This document shows, piece by piece, positions 17,505 through 27,482 of a DNA stretch of 64,000 nt. Both the position numbers and the translations under genes were made by a program. Position 1 is the stretch's first letter. The number at the start of each line of letters is the position of its first letter. The DNA is from Halobacillus andaensis (GTDB lineage: Bacteria > Bacillota > Bacilli > Bacillales > Halobacillaceae), in assembly GCF_014636475.1 (NCBI RefSeq), contig NZ_BMEL01000002.1:62001-126000 (forward strand), read 5' to 3'. Below the pieces are notes generated by a model, which searched no databases, was not told the origin of the DNA, and saw nothing but the letters and a program-made list of their open reading frames with translations.

Positions 17505-17529
17505 TGTTAAATCGAATGTACGCCGCTCC

Positions 17530-17643
17530 GTCAAAATACTTCGCTTTCCGTGGGCACGGCCTCAGCTTCCTCAGAAAGCAAAGAGCGCTTTCCTGCGGGA
17601 TCTTCGGCTCGCGCTGTTCCCACAGGAGTCTTCGCATTTTGAC
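17530..17643. repeat. Long inverted-repeat intergenic element, copy 1
   Basis: Bounded by GTCAAAAT and ATTTTGAC. Internal blocks GCTTTCCGTGGGC and CACAGGAGTC are shared with the other copies in this window. The gap 17424-18085 holds no credible gene, only three such elements and two terminators. Confidence 0.75.
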
Positions 17644-17650
17644 TGGAGAA

Positions 17651-17770
17651 AAGGAACAGGAAAAAAGCATGCTTTCCGCGGGGCATGACGGCAACTCTCC
17701 TTAGACTGTTTCCTACGGGCCTCTCCTGTCTGCTCGTCCCGCAGGAGTCGTCACTTTTTCCTTTCCTTTT
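17651..17770. repeat. Long inverted-repeat intergenic element, copy 2
   Basis: Outer arms GGAAAAAAG and CTTTTTCC; internal GCTTTCCGCGGGGC and CCGCAGGAGTC. It directly abuts copy 1. Confidence 0.65.
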
Positions 17771-17875
17771 ATCAAAATGGGCATTTGAAAGCATCGTAGA
17801 ACGAATTAGCTGTGACCCCGGAAGGCGTACTGAACATACGAATGGATTATTAAATCGATCTCTGTTTATGCCACG

Positions 17876-18000
17876 ATGAGCGTTCGGTGGTGACGCCTGC
17901 GGGAATAGCGCGAGCCGAAGATCCACTTGGTCAAGTGAACTTCTTGACCAAGTTAGCTGAGGCCGTGCCCGCGGCAAGCATCCACCGATAAGCGATTCGT
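17876..18000. repeat. Long inverted-repeat intergenic element, copy 3
   Basis: 125 bp with arms TCGGTGG/CCACCGA, internal GCCTGCGGGAA and GTGCCCGCGGCAAGC. It differs from the copy at 36133-36257 at about 7 of 125 positions, so the two duplicated recently or are under strong constraint. Confidence 0.85.
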
Positions 18001-18048
18001 TTCCTGCCACCCTTTCTTCTATCGAGCGATAGAAACTTTTACAAAAGA

Positions 18049-18082
18049 AAAGCAAGCAGCGATCCGCTGCTTGCTTTTTTAA
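18049..18082 (-). terminator. oppA terminator
   Basis: AAAGCAAGCAGC (18049-18060) pairs with GCTGCTTGCTTT (18066-18077). On the minus strand it is followed by TTCTTTTG, a few bases after the oppA stop. Confidence 0.8.
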
Positions 18083-18085
18083 AAA

Positions 18086-19759
18086 TTATTCTTCAACATA
18101 CGCCCACTTGAATTCAAGTTCAGGACCCGTTGCTGTTGTAAATACGCCTTTAATATTAGGACGGAAAAGCTGAGCTTTAGAATCTTGATACATTGGGGCT
18201 ACCGCTGCATCTTCTTCTAAAAGCAGTCTTTCAGCTTCTAAGAACGTCTCAAAGCGCTGGTCAGGTTCTTGCGCATACTCCCCGTTCGCTTGTTCAATCA
18301 GCGCATCGTACTCTTCATTAGAGTAATTCATGTTATTGTTTTGACCATCTGTCAGGTACATGTTCAGATACGTGTTCGGGTCTACGTAGTCAGGACCCCA
18401 AGTTGCGGCTTCAATCTCAAATTCAGAGTTTTGGTCACGCTCCACACGTTCGTTAAACGGAACTTCTACAACATTAATAGAAAGTCCATCAAGCACCGTT
18501 TCAAGCTGTTCTTTGTAGTAAGCAAGTACATTACTTACCGTTCCGGTGTCATCACCCAGCAATTCAATTTCAACTTCTTCTGTTCCCAGCTCTTCAAGAG
18601 CCGCTTCCCAGTGCTCTTTAGCTTTATCCTCATCATATTCAACGAGAGGACCTTGAGCGTCGCGGAAATCTTCTTCACTGTCCGGCATGTTTACAAAGTT
18701 AGAAGGAACATATCCTTCTGCAGGTACAGAACCGTCGTTCAAGATCGTATCCACGAGAGCTTGGCGGTCGATGGCATAAGAAATCGCTTTACGTACATCT
18801 ACATTTGCTAAAGCTTCATTGGCTTCTTGATTAAACTTAAAGAAATACAGGTAAGGCTTTTCAGCTACATTGAAATCTTCAGTTGTCTTGTATTCATCAA
18901 CGAATTCCGCATTAAGTTCCGTTTGATCCAGATCGCCGGATTCATACAAGTTTACGCCTGTAGAGATTTCTTTAATGACTTGAGCATTTACGGCTTCTAA
19001 TTGAACCGTATCAGCGTCCCAATAGCTCTCGTTTTTCTCTACCGTCCAGCCTTCTTCATGATCCCATGAAGTCATTTCAAAAGGACCGTTGGCAAGTGTG
19101 TATTCAGCTTCCGTACCAAAGTCTTCTCCGTGTTCCTCAACAAAGGACTTGTTAAGCGGCATGAAGGTAACGAAAACTGTCATTGATTCAAAGTATGGTA
19201 CAGGTTGTTCTAATTCAACTTCTAATGTATGATCATCTACTGCTGTGGCACCAAGCTCGTCCAATTCAGCTTCGCCATCAGCGATCGCTTGTGCATTTTT
19301 AATAACTCCACCTAAAAAGTAAGGTCCGTATTCAGAACCCGTATCAGGGTTTACCGCACGCTGCCATGCGAATACGAAATCTTCAGCTGTTACAGGGTCG
19401 CCGTTAGACCATTCGGCATCGTCACGCAGATCAAATGTCCATGTCAGGCCATCATCACTTACGGAGCTGTCCACTGCAATTCCTTCAGATAGATTCCCCT
19501 CTTCATCCAAACGATAAAGTCCTTCTAACGTTTCTCCAGCCCACTGAAATCCAACCGTATCTGTAATTAAGGAAGGATCCATACTGGAAATTTCACTTTT
19601 TGCTGTGACCGTTATTTCTTGTTCAGCACTGCTTTCACCAGAACTGTCTCCTCCATCCGATTCACCTGAGGATTCGGATTCATCTCCGCCGCTGCACGCT
19701 GCAAGGAAAAGAGCCAGCACCAGGGCGAACATCAGCCATAGGCTTTTGTGTTTTCTCAA
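18086..19759 (-). CDS. oppA: Oligopeptide ABC transporter substrate-binding lipoprotein
   Basis: 557 residues. Signal peptide and lipobox (FALVLALFLAACSGG) followed by a Ser/Glu/Asp/Gly linker, then an SBP_bac_5 domain with YFLGGVIKNAQAIADG and SYAIDRQALVDTILND typical of OppA. The mature protein is extremely acidic, as in halophile surface proteins. TTG 19759 with GGGGGAG 6 nt upstream is favoured over a TTG at 19774. No permease or ATPase gene is adjacent, so it must dock to a transporter encoded elsewhere. Confidence 0.9.
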   Translation of the reverse strand: MRKHKSLWLMFALVLALFLAACSGGDESESSGESDGGDSSGESSAEQEITVTAKSEISSMDPSLITDTVGFQWAGETLEGLYRLDEEGNLSEGIAVDSSVSDDGLTWTFDLRDDAEWSNGDPVTAEDFVFAWQRAVNPDTGSEYGPYFLGGVIKNAQAIADGEAELDELGATAVDDHTLEVELEQPVPYFESMTVFVTFMPLNKSFVEEHGEDFGTEAEYTLANGPFEMTSWDHEEGWTVEKNESYWDADTVQLEAVNAQVIKEISTGVNLYESGDLDQTELNAEFVDEYKTTEDFNVAEKPYLYFFKFNQEANEALANVDVRKAISYAIDRQALVDTILNDGSVPAEGYVPSNFVNMPDSEEDFRDAQGPLVEYDEDKAKEHWEAALEELGTEEVEIELLGDDTGTVSNVLAYYKEQLETVLDGLSINVVEVPFNERVERDQNSEFEIEAATWGPDYVDPNTYLNMYLTDGQNNNMNYSNEEYDALIEQANGEYAQEPDQRFETFLEAERLLLEEDAAVAPMYQDSKAQLFRPNIKGVFTTATGPELEFKWAYVEE

Positions 19760-19774
19760 AAAAATCTCCCCCAA

Positions 19775-20128
19775 TTTTGAATTTTACAAAAATAAATACC
19801 TTTCTAATTATATAGACAATTCCAAATTCTTGCATTAACTTGTTTTCAGAAAAAAAAGAAAAAAATATATGAAGACGATCGAAAAAGTCCGGGAAAGCGC
19901 ATCATTTGCCTATGGAAAGCGAGTTATTTTCTAAACCTTTTTCTCTGCTAAACCCTGGGGTTGTGTGCAAAAATGAAAGACTTCTGAACAAGCTCAAAAA
20001 ACCTTTTGTCTGATTGTTTCGATTACATTGACAATGCCTGTTCATTTGATAGGATAAAGGAATATTAAAATTTTTCTACCGTAGATAATAGTTTGTACGT
20101 GTAGGATGTACAGGAGGGATTGTTGACC
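19775..20128. other. Divergent intergenic region between oppA and the aminotransferase
   Basis: About 350 bp, AT-rich, no gene. A sigma-A-like promoter toward the right is visible: TTGACA (20028-20033), 16-nt spacer, TAGGAT (20050-20055). No riboswitch recognised. Confidence 0.5.
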
Positions 20129-21292
20129 ATGAATCGTGAGTGGGAGATATTGCAAATACCCGGCCCTACCCCAATACCGCCAAGTGTGGAAAGGGCGATG
20201 GTTCAGCCGATGATCGGCCATAGAGGACAGAAGTGCAAAGAATTAGTGGAAGATATTGCCCCGAGATTGAAGCCCATTTTTGGCACGACGGGTGATGTAC
20301 TCGTTCTTTCCAGCAGTGGAACGTCTGCTTTGGAAGCCGCTGTTGTGAATACAACGTCTCCAGGAGATGAAGTGATTGTTGTCGTAGCAGGAGCCTTTGG
20401 TGATCGTTTTGCTAAAATCTGCAATACTTACGAACTTGATGTTCACCGTATCGATGTAGAAGGAGGAAGAGCTGTTGAAGTTGCAGCCATAGAAGAGCAG
20501 CTTCAAGCCCACCCGAATGTGAAAGCTGTTTTTATCACGCATTGTGAGACTTCAACAGGAGTGATGCACCCGGTTGAGGAAATCGCTGAGAAAGTCCATG
20601 ACGCTAGTGATGCGCTGGTGATCGTAGATGGGGTTTCTTCTATTGGCGGCGCTCCTGTGGATATGGATGGTTCTGGAATCGATCTCTTAGTTTCTGGTTC
20701 ACAAAAAGCAATGATGCTTCCAGCTGGACTAGCTTTTGTTGCCGTTAGCGATCAAGCGTGGAAAGTGATTAACGATAATCCACGCCCTCGTTTCTATTTA
20801 GATCTTCGCAGCTATAAGAAGAGTCTAGATAACGGACAAACGCCTTTTACACCTGCATTATCTCTATTATTCGGTCTTCAGGAAGTATTGAGTTTAATAG
20901 AAGACGAAGGTTTAGAAAACGTTCATGAACGCCATCGCGTGATGAAGGAAATGACGCGTGCTGCTTTTCGCGCATTAAACGTACCTCTATTTGTTTCTGA
21001 AGAGGATGCTTCAACTACGGTTACATCTGTACGCCCTCAAACGTTCGAAGCTGAGCAATTTAGAAAAATTGCCAATCAAGAGTTTGGTTTAATGACAGCG
21101 GGCGGTCAGCAGAATCTTAAAGGGGAAATTTTTAGAATCGGCCATATGGGTTATTCCCGCCCAGCCAATGTTCTTCAGTATATTAGTATTATCGAAATTG
21201 TCTTAAAGCGTCTTGGTCATGATTTTGAACAAGGTGTTGGAACAGCCGCAGCACAAGAAGCCTATTTACAAGCGACAAGGGAGTTGGACTAA
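20129..21292 (+). CDS. Class V aminotransferase (serine/alanine-glyoxylate type), possible phosphoserine aminotransferase
   Basis: 387 residues, PLP fold type I: IPGPTPIPPSVERAM at the N-terminus, VDGVSSIGGAPVDMD and the PLP lysine in SGSQKAMMLPAGLA. It lies 2 bp upstream of serA. In archaea and some bacteria such enzymes act in place of SerC in serine synthesis, which the pairing suggests here. ATG 20129 is preceded by AGGAGG at 11 nt; TTG 20123 is an alternative start. Confidence 0.88.
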   Translation: MNREWEILQIPGPTPIPPSVERAMVQPMIGHRGQKCKELVEDIAPRLKPIFGTTGDVLVLSSSGTSALEAAVVNTTSPGDEVIVVVAGAFGDRFAKICNTYELDVHRIDVEGGRAVEVAAIEEQLQAHPNVKAVFITHCETSTGVMHPVEEIAEKVHDASDALVIVDGVSSIGGAPVDMDGSGIDLLVSGSQKAMMLPAGLAFVAVSDQAWKVINDNPRPRFYLDLRSYKKSLDNGQTPFTPALSLLFGLQEVLSLIEDEGLENVHERHRVMKEMTRAAFRALNVPLFVSEEDASTTVTSVRPQTFEAEQFRKIANQEFGLMTAGGQQNLKGEIFRIGHMGYSRPANVLQYISIIEIVLKRLGHDFEQGVGTAAAQEAYLQATRELD

Positions 21293-21294
21293 AC

Positions 21295-22878
21295 ATGTAC
21301 CGTGTACTTATAAGTGATCCACTAAGCGAAGATGGAATAAAGCCATTACTTGAAGCCTCAGATGTAGAAGCTGTTATGGATGCCTCCTTATCTCACGAAG
21401 AACTGTTGAAGGAAATCAGTACGAGTGATGCATTAATTGTCCGCAGTCAAACACAAGTTACACGCGAATTAATTGAACATGCTCCTCAACTAAAAGTCAT
21501 CGGACGTGCCGGGGTTGGCGTGGATAACATTGATTTAGACGCTGCCACGGATCACGGTGTCGTCGTTGTTAATGCGCCTGATGGAAACACGATTTCAACA
21601 GCAGAGCACACGATGGCTATGCTGATGTCGCTTGCGCGTAATATTCCACAAGCTTATCATCAACTCAAGCAGAACCGATGGGAACGTAAAAAGTTTGTCG
21701 GCGTAGAGCTTAAGAATAAGACATTAGGGATCGTTGGATTTGGACGTATTGGTAATGAGGTAGCCCAGCGTGCGAAAGGCCACCGCATGAAAGTCATCGC
21801 GTTTGATCCATTTTTAACAGAAGAAAAAGCGAATAAAGCCGGTGTGCAACACGGTACGCTGGAAGAAGTGCTGCAGCAGGCAGACTTTCTAACTGTACAC
21901 ACACCATTAATTGAAAAGACAAAGCATTTGATTAATAAAGAAACCATCCAGCTGATGAAGCCGGGAGCACGTATTCTTAACTGTGCACGCGGTGGAATTG
22001 TGGAAGAAGATGCGCTGTATGAAGCCATTGAAAACGGAAAAATTGCTGGGGCGGCACTTGATGTGTTTGAAGAAGAACCAGCGATTGATCATCCATTATT
22101 GTCATTAGAAGAAGTCATTGCGACCCCTCACTTAGGAGCAAGTACAGTAGAGGCTCAAGAAAACGTAGCAACAGACGTTAGTCTCGATGTTATGGATGTC
22201 CTTCGCGGAGGCGCTGTGAAGCATCCTGTAAACATGCCGTCTGTTTCTTCAGAAGTGATGGAGCAGCTGGCCCCTTATTTCACATTAGCTGAAAAACTAG
22301 GAAGCTTTCTTTCCAACGTGACAGATGGAGCACTGGAAAAGGTAAACGTCTATTATTCTGGAGATCTACTGGATGTAGATACGACGCCGTTAACTAGAAT
22401 CTCCGTTAAAGGGATCTTGAAGCGTTACATCGGCGAACGTGTGAATGATGTAAACGCGTATAAGACGGCTTCCGACAAAGGAATCGTCATTAATGAACAA
22501 AAATCAACGTCCACCAAAGGGTTTACGAACCTTGTGACGATCGAAATTGAAACCGACCAGGAAAAGCGTACGATTTCCGGTACATTGTTAAACGGATTAG
22601 GAGCTCGTATTGTGAAGCTCGATGAATACTCTATTGACGTTGTACCAGAAGGGCACTTAATTGTGATTCACCACAAAGACCAGCCAGGTGCCATTGGACG
22701 TGTAGGCAGCTTACTTGCTGAGCACCACGTCAACATCGCAACGATGCAGGTTGGACGTACAAACCAAGGTGGAGAAGCTGTCATGGTTCTCACTGTTGAT
22801 AAAGCAGTTGAAGAAGATTGTCAGGAACAGCTTGGCGGAGTAGCTGATATTCAGCAGGTACAATGCTTAACGCTGTAG
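21295..22878 (+). CDS. serA: D-3-phosphoglycerate dehydrogenase
   Basis: 527 residues, the long three-domain form. NAD-binding motif GIVGFGRIGNEVAQRAKG, active-site regions RSQTQVTRELIEH and PHLGAS, an intervening ASB domain, and a C-terminal ACT domain (VIHHKDQPGAIGRVGSLLAE) for serine feedback. First step of serine biosynthesis. Start 2 bp after the aminotransferase, clearly one operon. Confidence 0.97.
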   Translation: MYRVLISDPLSEDGIKPLLEASDVEAVMDASLSHEELLKEISTSDALIVRSQTQVTRELIEHAPQLKVIGRAGVGVDNIDLDAATDHGVVVVNAPDGNTISTAEHTMAMLMSLARNIPQAYHQLKQNRWERKKFVGVELKNKTLGIVGFGRIGNEVAQRAKGHRMKVIAFDPFLTEEKANKAGVQHGTLEEVLQQADFLTVHTPLIEKTKHLINKETIQLMKPGARILNCARGGIVEEDALYEAIENGKIAGAALDVFEEEPAIDHPLLSLEEVIATPHLGASTVEAQENVATDVSLDVMDVLRGGAVKHPVNMPSVSSEVMEQLAPYFTLAEKLGSFLSNVTDGALEKVNVYYSGDLLDVDTTPLTRISVKGILKRYIGERVNDVNAYKTASDKGIVINEQKSTSTKGFTNLVTIEIETDQEKRTISGTLLNGLGARIVKLDEYSIDVVPEGHLIVIHHKDQPGAIGRVGSLLAEHHVNIATMQVGRTNQGGEAVMVLTVDKAVEEDCQEQLGGVADIQQVQCLTL

Positions 22879-22885
22879 AATAAGT

Positions 22886-22922
22886 AACAGGCAGGCCGAT
22901 ACACGGTCTGCCTGTTTTTTTA
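22886..22922 (+). terminator. serA operon terminator
   Basis: AACAGGCAGGCCG pairs with CGGTCTGCCTGTT (one G-U pair), then a T run. Confidence 0.92.
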
Positions 22923-22981
22923 TCCTGTAGAAACTTTAGTTTTGCCTTGGACGTGTGAACATTCCTTGCTTTAGGAAGAGT

Positions 22982-23108
22982 AAAGGGTTTTAGGAAACGA
23001 CTCCCTTTCCGTGGGCGAATGGTGTGCCTCCTCAGGCTTTATCAGCCCTCCAGGGTCACACCTTCTTCGCATTTCCCGCAGGAGTGTAGCCGTTTCCTAA
23101 AACCCTTT
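22982..23108. repeat. Long inverted-repeat intergenic element, copy 4
   Basis: Outer arms AAAGGGTTTTAGGAAACG and CGTTTCCTAAAACCCTTT are perfectly complementary. Internal CCTTTCCGTGGGCGAATGG and TTCCCGCAGGAGTG. Close relative of copy 6. Confidence 0.85.
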
Positions 23109-23289
23109 TTCGATAAAAGGTCACTAGATAAAGTAGAGTCCATGCTCTTCAAGAAGGATCCATACTTCAATGGTTCCGATACATAAGGAAGGAAAGGTAA
23201 TACCGTGTTTGCAACTTCCATCCAAACATTTTTGGACATTAAAGGGCTGGGTCAAAACCATCATTCAAAAATAAATTCCATGCCGCGTA

Positions 23290-23404
23290 GTCAACATACG
23301 AAGACTCCTGCGGGAACGGCATGAGTCCGAAGACCCCACAGGAAAGCGGTCTTTGCTTTCTGAGGAGTCTGAGGCCGTGCCCGCGGAAAGCGAAGGATGT
23401 TGAC
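23290..23404. repeat. Long inverted-repeat intergenic element, copy 5
   Basis: Outer arms GTCAACAT and ATGTTGAC. Reverse orientation of the core relative to copies 1 and 4 (CTCCTGCGGG first, CCCGCGGAAAGC last). Confidence 0.8.
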
Positions 23405-23573
23405 GAAGCGGTGACGGCTACATACAGAAAGACCCGAGCACATTCGAATGAATGGTTCGGGTCTCTCTTGGATAAATTATCGTTTTACTATGACTTATGG
23501 TGTGATTTTTTACTTTATCAATCGTATAAAAACGATTTTTGCTCATAAAATGGAAAAACAATCATAAGGGGGA

Positions 23574-24389
23574 TTAATCAATCTTCTCTACACGAGCCTC
23601 ACGCTGCGTAAAGACGTGCACTTCGTCATAGCCAACCGAGCGGGCAAAGTCGATCGCGTCTTCATAAGCGTATCCGAGGTGGTCCGGTTTGTGGGCATCA
23701 GAGCAGAGAACAATGCCGATGCCTTTTTCCTTACAAATGCGCAGCAAGTCGGGATCCGGGTACATCTCACCCACAGGCTTTCGTAATCCGGCCGTGCTGA
23801 TTTCGATGCACGTGCCGGTTTTCGCTAGTGCGTCAGCAGCCCGTTCATATTGTTTTAGCAAAAATTCCCGGTCATCCGGACGATAACCGAATACTTTAAT
23901 CACATCGATGTGTCCGACGAAATCAAATAAACCTGATTCTGCCAGCGTCACGACACGATCAAAATATTGACGGTACACTTCTTTTAAATCACGTTTTTCA
24001 TATTCTTCACGGAAAATGGCAAGGTCGATGCCCCATTCATCAATCCAGTGTACGGAACCAATGACGTAGTCGAACGGATGAGCATCAATGAATGCTTTCA
24101 TTTCTTTTTCTTTTCCGGGCATGTAGTCCATTTCAATTCCCATCTTAATGGGAAGGCCGGCTTCGTTGGCTTCATCAAACATTTGCTGATAGGTTTTGAA
24201 ATCAAGGGTTCGACGGTTCTCGACCCACTCATTCGATAAAATATCTCTCGTTTCCTGGAAAAAGTAGGCGTGTTCAGAGATTCCCAGCTCTTCAATGCCT
24301 TCTTGCTTTGCTTTTTCGATATAAGTGCGTAAGTAGTCGACGGATAAATCGCCGGTTTCTGCCATATGAACATGATAGTCTGTGCGCAT
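23574..24389 (-). CDS. hisK: Histidinol-phosphatase, PHP family
   Basis: 271 residues. PHP metal ligands appear as DYHVHMAETG, ISEHAYFF, IGSVHWIDEWG, DFVGHIDVIK and VLCSDAHKPDHLG. This matches HisK-type histidinol phosphatases of Bacillus, the penultimate step of histidine synthesis. AGGAGG precedes the ATG. No other his genes are adjacent, so the assignment rests on the protein alone. Confidence 0.88.
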   Translation of the reverse strand: MRTDYHVHMAETGDLSVDYLRTYIEKAKQEGIEELGISEHAYFFQETRDILSNEWVENRRTLDFKTYQQMFDEANEAGLPIKMGIEMDYMPGKEKEMKAFIDAHPFDYVIGSVHWIDEWGIDLAIFREEYEKRDLKEVYRQYFDRVVTLAESGLFDFVGHIDVIKVFGYRPDDREFLLKQYERAADALAKTGTCIEISTAGLRKPVGEMYPDPDLLRICKEKGIGIVLCSDAHKPDHLGYAYEDAIDFARSVGYDEVHVFTQREARVEKID

Positions 24390-24547
24390 GATTGCCTCCT
24401 AGGTTCTAAGTGTTTCACCTATCATATCAAACTAGCAGTCTAGAAACAAAACGTCTTCGATGTAAGTAGCTGAGAGAAGAAGAGATTGGGTTTCCTATGT
24501 TAGAATAGGGAAGTTAGTATAGATAGAAAATTGAGGAGTATGAAACC

Positions 24548-25492
24548 ATGAATGATACGAGAAAAATTACAGAAGGGGCTTTAATGACTGGGTCTTATCT
24601 GCTATTGTTGTTGATAATTCTATTTACCCCGATTATAGGGTCCATTTTCCTATTTATTTTACCAGTACCCTTTATCTTTTACAGCTACAGACATGGCTGG
24701 AAACCGGGTGTGCTTATGTTTGTTGCTGCTATGGTCTTTTCATTAATCTTTGCGACCGTCTTTTCTTTACCGGTTACATTGCTTTCAGGAATAGGCGGAT
24801 TGTTTATCGGTGGCTCCATGTATAAAAAGCGCAGCTCCTACGAAACGTGGGCTGCAGGGACGATCGGTTTTATTATCGGTCTTGTCGCGGTGTATTTAAT
24901 CTCGCAGCTCTTCTTTGGCATGAACTGGGCAGAAGAGATTCGTACGGCTCTTAGAGAAGCGGTTTCGATGACCGAAGGATTGATGGGGGCTCTAGGAGGC
25001 AGTGAAGGTGCAGAAGAGCAGTTGGCGGCTTTAGAAGAGCAAGTGGCTGCCCTGCCTGATTATTTACCTAGTATTTTTGCTTTAGGCGGCATTATGTACG
25101 CGTTTGTCAGCCAGTGGCTGAGCTATAAAATCATTAATCGTGTAGAAGGGAAAAAGTTTCATTTTCCGGCTTTTCGTAACTTTAACCTTCCAACCTCCGT
25201 ATTATGGTATTACTTTTTTGCGTTAATTTTTACATTAGTGTTCGCCGAAAGTAATGATATCTGGTATTTAGCGGCCATTAATGTATTTACGCTGACGGGG
25301 GCATTTCTTGTGCTGCAAGGCTTTGCTTTTATTTTTTACTATACCTATGTAAAAGAGAAGTCAAAGGCCCTTCCGATCCTGGCAATTGTTGGTTCGTTAC
25401 TTTTCCCAACAATTCTAATGTATCTTGTTCGAATCTTAGGTATAATTGATTTAGGATTTTCGCTTCGAGAGCGTTTGCAGGCGAAGAAATAA
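24548..25492 (+). CDS. yybS: YybS, DUF2232 membrane protein
   Basis: 314 residues with about eight membrane segments and a Glu/Ala-rich amphipathic stretch at roughly 125-165. FIFYSYRHGWKPGVLMF and SKALPILAIVGSLLFPTILM are typical of YybS/DUF2232. The family is linked in Firmicutes to the yybS-gdpP-rplI-dnaC cluster, as here. Function unknown; transport-like. Confidence 0.88.
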   Translation: MNDTRKITEGALMTGSYLLLLLIILFTPIIGSIFLFILPVPFIFYSYRHGWKPGVLMFVAAMVFSLIFATVFSLPVTLLSGIGGLFIGGSMYKKRSSYETWAAGTIGFIIGLVAVYLISQLFFGMNWAEEIRTALREAVSMTEGLMGALGGSEGAEEQLAALEEQVAALPDYLPSIFALGGIMYAFVSQWLSYKIINRVEGKKFHFPAFRNFNLPTSVLWYYFFALIFTLVFAESNDIWYLAAINVFTLTGAFLVLQGFAFIFYYTYVKEKSKALPILAIVGSLLFPTILMYLVRILGIIDLGFSLRERLQAKK

Positions 25493-25527
25493 AGATCGCT
25501 CGTATTTGATGGCAGGAGTTGAATGAC

Positions 25528-27482
25528 ATGCCGAATATTTTTAAAAAACCGACCATGAGCGGCCACTTGTGGGTAATCTATACGATATCACTGATCCTTC
25601 TCGGTTTCATTTGGTATTATCAGTGGATGCTCGGATTAATGATGATGCTCTTATTGGCCGGTTCGATCTTTTACAGTGTTCGAACAGAACAAAATATGAT
25701 CAATGAAACAGAAGAATATATATCGACTCTTTCCTATCGAGTGAAAAAAGTAGGAGAAGAGGCGCTGTTAGAAATGCCCATAGGGATCGTGCTTTATAGT
25801 GAAGATTATAAGGTCGAGTGGGCGAACCCCTATATGAACAAGTTTACGAAAGAAGATACGATTGTAGGTGAATCGTTGAACGATTTGTCTGATGATTTGG
25901 TTTCCTACATTAAAGAAGATCATGGAGAGGTGTGGCTTGAGATCGATGAATACAAGCTGCAAACGTTAGTGAAAAGAGATGAGCGTCTCCTTTACTTCTT
26001 TGATCGCACCAACCAGACAAAAATTCATAACTTGTACAAAAATGAGCAAACGGTCCTTTCGATCATTTTCTTAGATAACTATGAAGAGATTACGCAAGGC
26101 ATGGATGATACAGCGAAGAGTCAAATCAACTCTCAAGTCACCTCCATCTTAAATAAGTGGGCGGGCGATTACGGGATTTACTTGAAACGAACGTCTCAAG
26201 AACGCTTTATGGCTGTTATGAATCAAGAGATCCTGCAGGCACTCGAGCGTAATAAGTTTGATATTCTTGATGATGTGCGCGAGTTAATTACGGATCAAAA
26301 TGTTCCGCTTACACTCAGCTATGGAATAGGCGTGGGGCCTGTGAGCTTGCTCAGTCCAGTCTTGACTTAGCACTTGGACGCGGAGGCGACCAGGTAGCGA
26401 TCAAGGATGACACGGGTAAAGTTCGTTTCTACGGTGGAAAAACAAACCCAATGGAAAAACGCACGAGGGTTCGTGCACGTGTGATTTCCCACGCCATGAA
26501 GGAGCTTGTGCAAAACAGTGAGCGTGTCCTGATTATGGGGCACAAATCTCCTGACATGGATGCCGTTGGCGCCTCCATCGGAATTTTAAAAATTGCGCAG
26601 GCGAACCAGAAAGAAGGAAATATCGTGCTTGACCCTGATGATATCGATACAGGGGTTCAGCGCATGATTGAAGAAATCGAGAAAGACGATGAATTGTGGT
26701 CGAACTTCATTACACCTGAAGATGCGATGGAGCTTGTCACGAACGATACCCTGCTTGTCGTCGTCGATACGCATAAGCCTTCATTAGTGATGGAAGAAAA
26801 ACTGTTGACGAAAACAGAGCATGTCGTAGTCATTGATCACCACCGTCGAGCAGAAGAGTTCATATCGGATCCGACGCTTGTGTATATGGAGCCTTATGCT
26901 TCTTCCACAGCAGAGCTTGTTACTGAATTGCTTGAGTACCAGCCGAAGAAGCTTAAGCTGTCTATGCTGGAAGCTACAGCTTTATTATCAGGAATTATTG
27001 TAGATACGAAGGCTTTCACGTTACGAACAGGTTCACGGACGTTTGACGCCGCTTCCTATTTGAGATCTAAAGGGGCAGATACCGTTCTCGTGCAGAAGTT
27101 TATGAAAGAAGATATCGATGTCTATGTACAGCGCAGTCGTTTAATTGAAAAAGCAGATATTTATCGTGAGGGTATTGCGATATCAGCCGGGGAACACGGA
27201 GAAGAATATGGTCCTGTGATTATCGCTCAAGCTGCTGATACACTGCTTACGATGACAGGTATTGTATGTTCATTTGTCATTTCCGAACGTAAAGATGGAC
27301 GAATTGGAATCAGCGCACGCTCGTTAGGTGACATTAACGTGCAGGTGATTATGGAACGTATGAATGGGGGCGGGCACTTAACCAATGCAGCCACCCAGCT
27401 TGAAGATACAACGATTGAAGATGCCAGAGCTTTATTGCAAGATATAATTGACGAGTATTTTGAAGGAGGAGACGAAGAATGA
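25528..27482 (+). pseudogene. gdpP: c-di-AMP phosphodiesterase GdpP, frameshifted
   Basis: GdpP (YybT) normally has about 655 residues: two membrane helices, PAS, degenerate GGDEF, DHH and DHHA1. Here the first frame runs from 25528 (AGGAG 9 nt upstream) and stops at 26368-26370. The rest continues in another frame: ELAQSSLDLALGRGGDQVAI from 26343, then MGHKSPDMDAVGASIGI and VVIDHHRRAEEF (DHH motifs) to the stop at 27480. Compared with B. subtilis from memory, about 8 residues plus a frame are missing after GIGVG at 26337, consistent with a deletion of about 25 nt. The catalytic half has no obvious ribosome site. A sequencing or assembly fault is the main alternative. Confidence 0.85.

Larger units (their letters stand above)
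22923..23573. other. Gene-free interval between serA and the PHP phosphatase
   Basis: About 650 bp without a credible gene. It holds inverted-repeat copies 4 and 5 and a terminator-like hairpin at 23430-23463 (AGACCCGA with TTCGGGTCT). The spacer 23110-23289 shows nothing I recognise. Confidence 0.6.

Noticed and set aside
17531-18055. Open frame of 174 codons on the minus strand after hmp
   Set aside because: It coincides with three repeat elements; similar frames appear wherever these GC-rich repeats occur.
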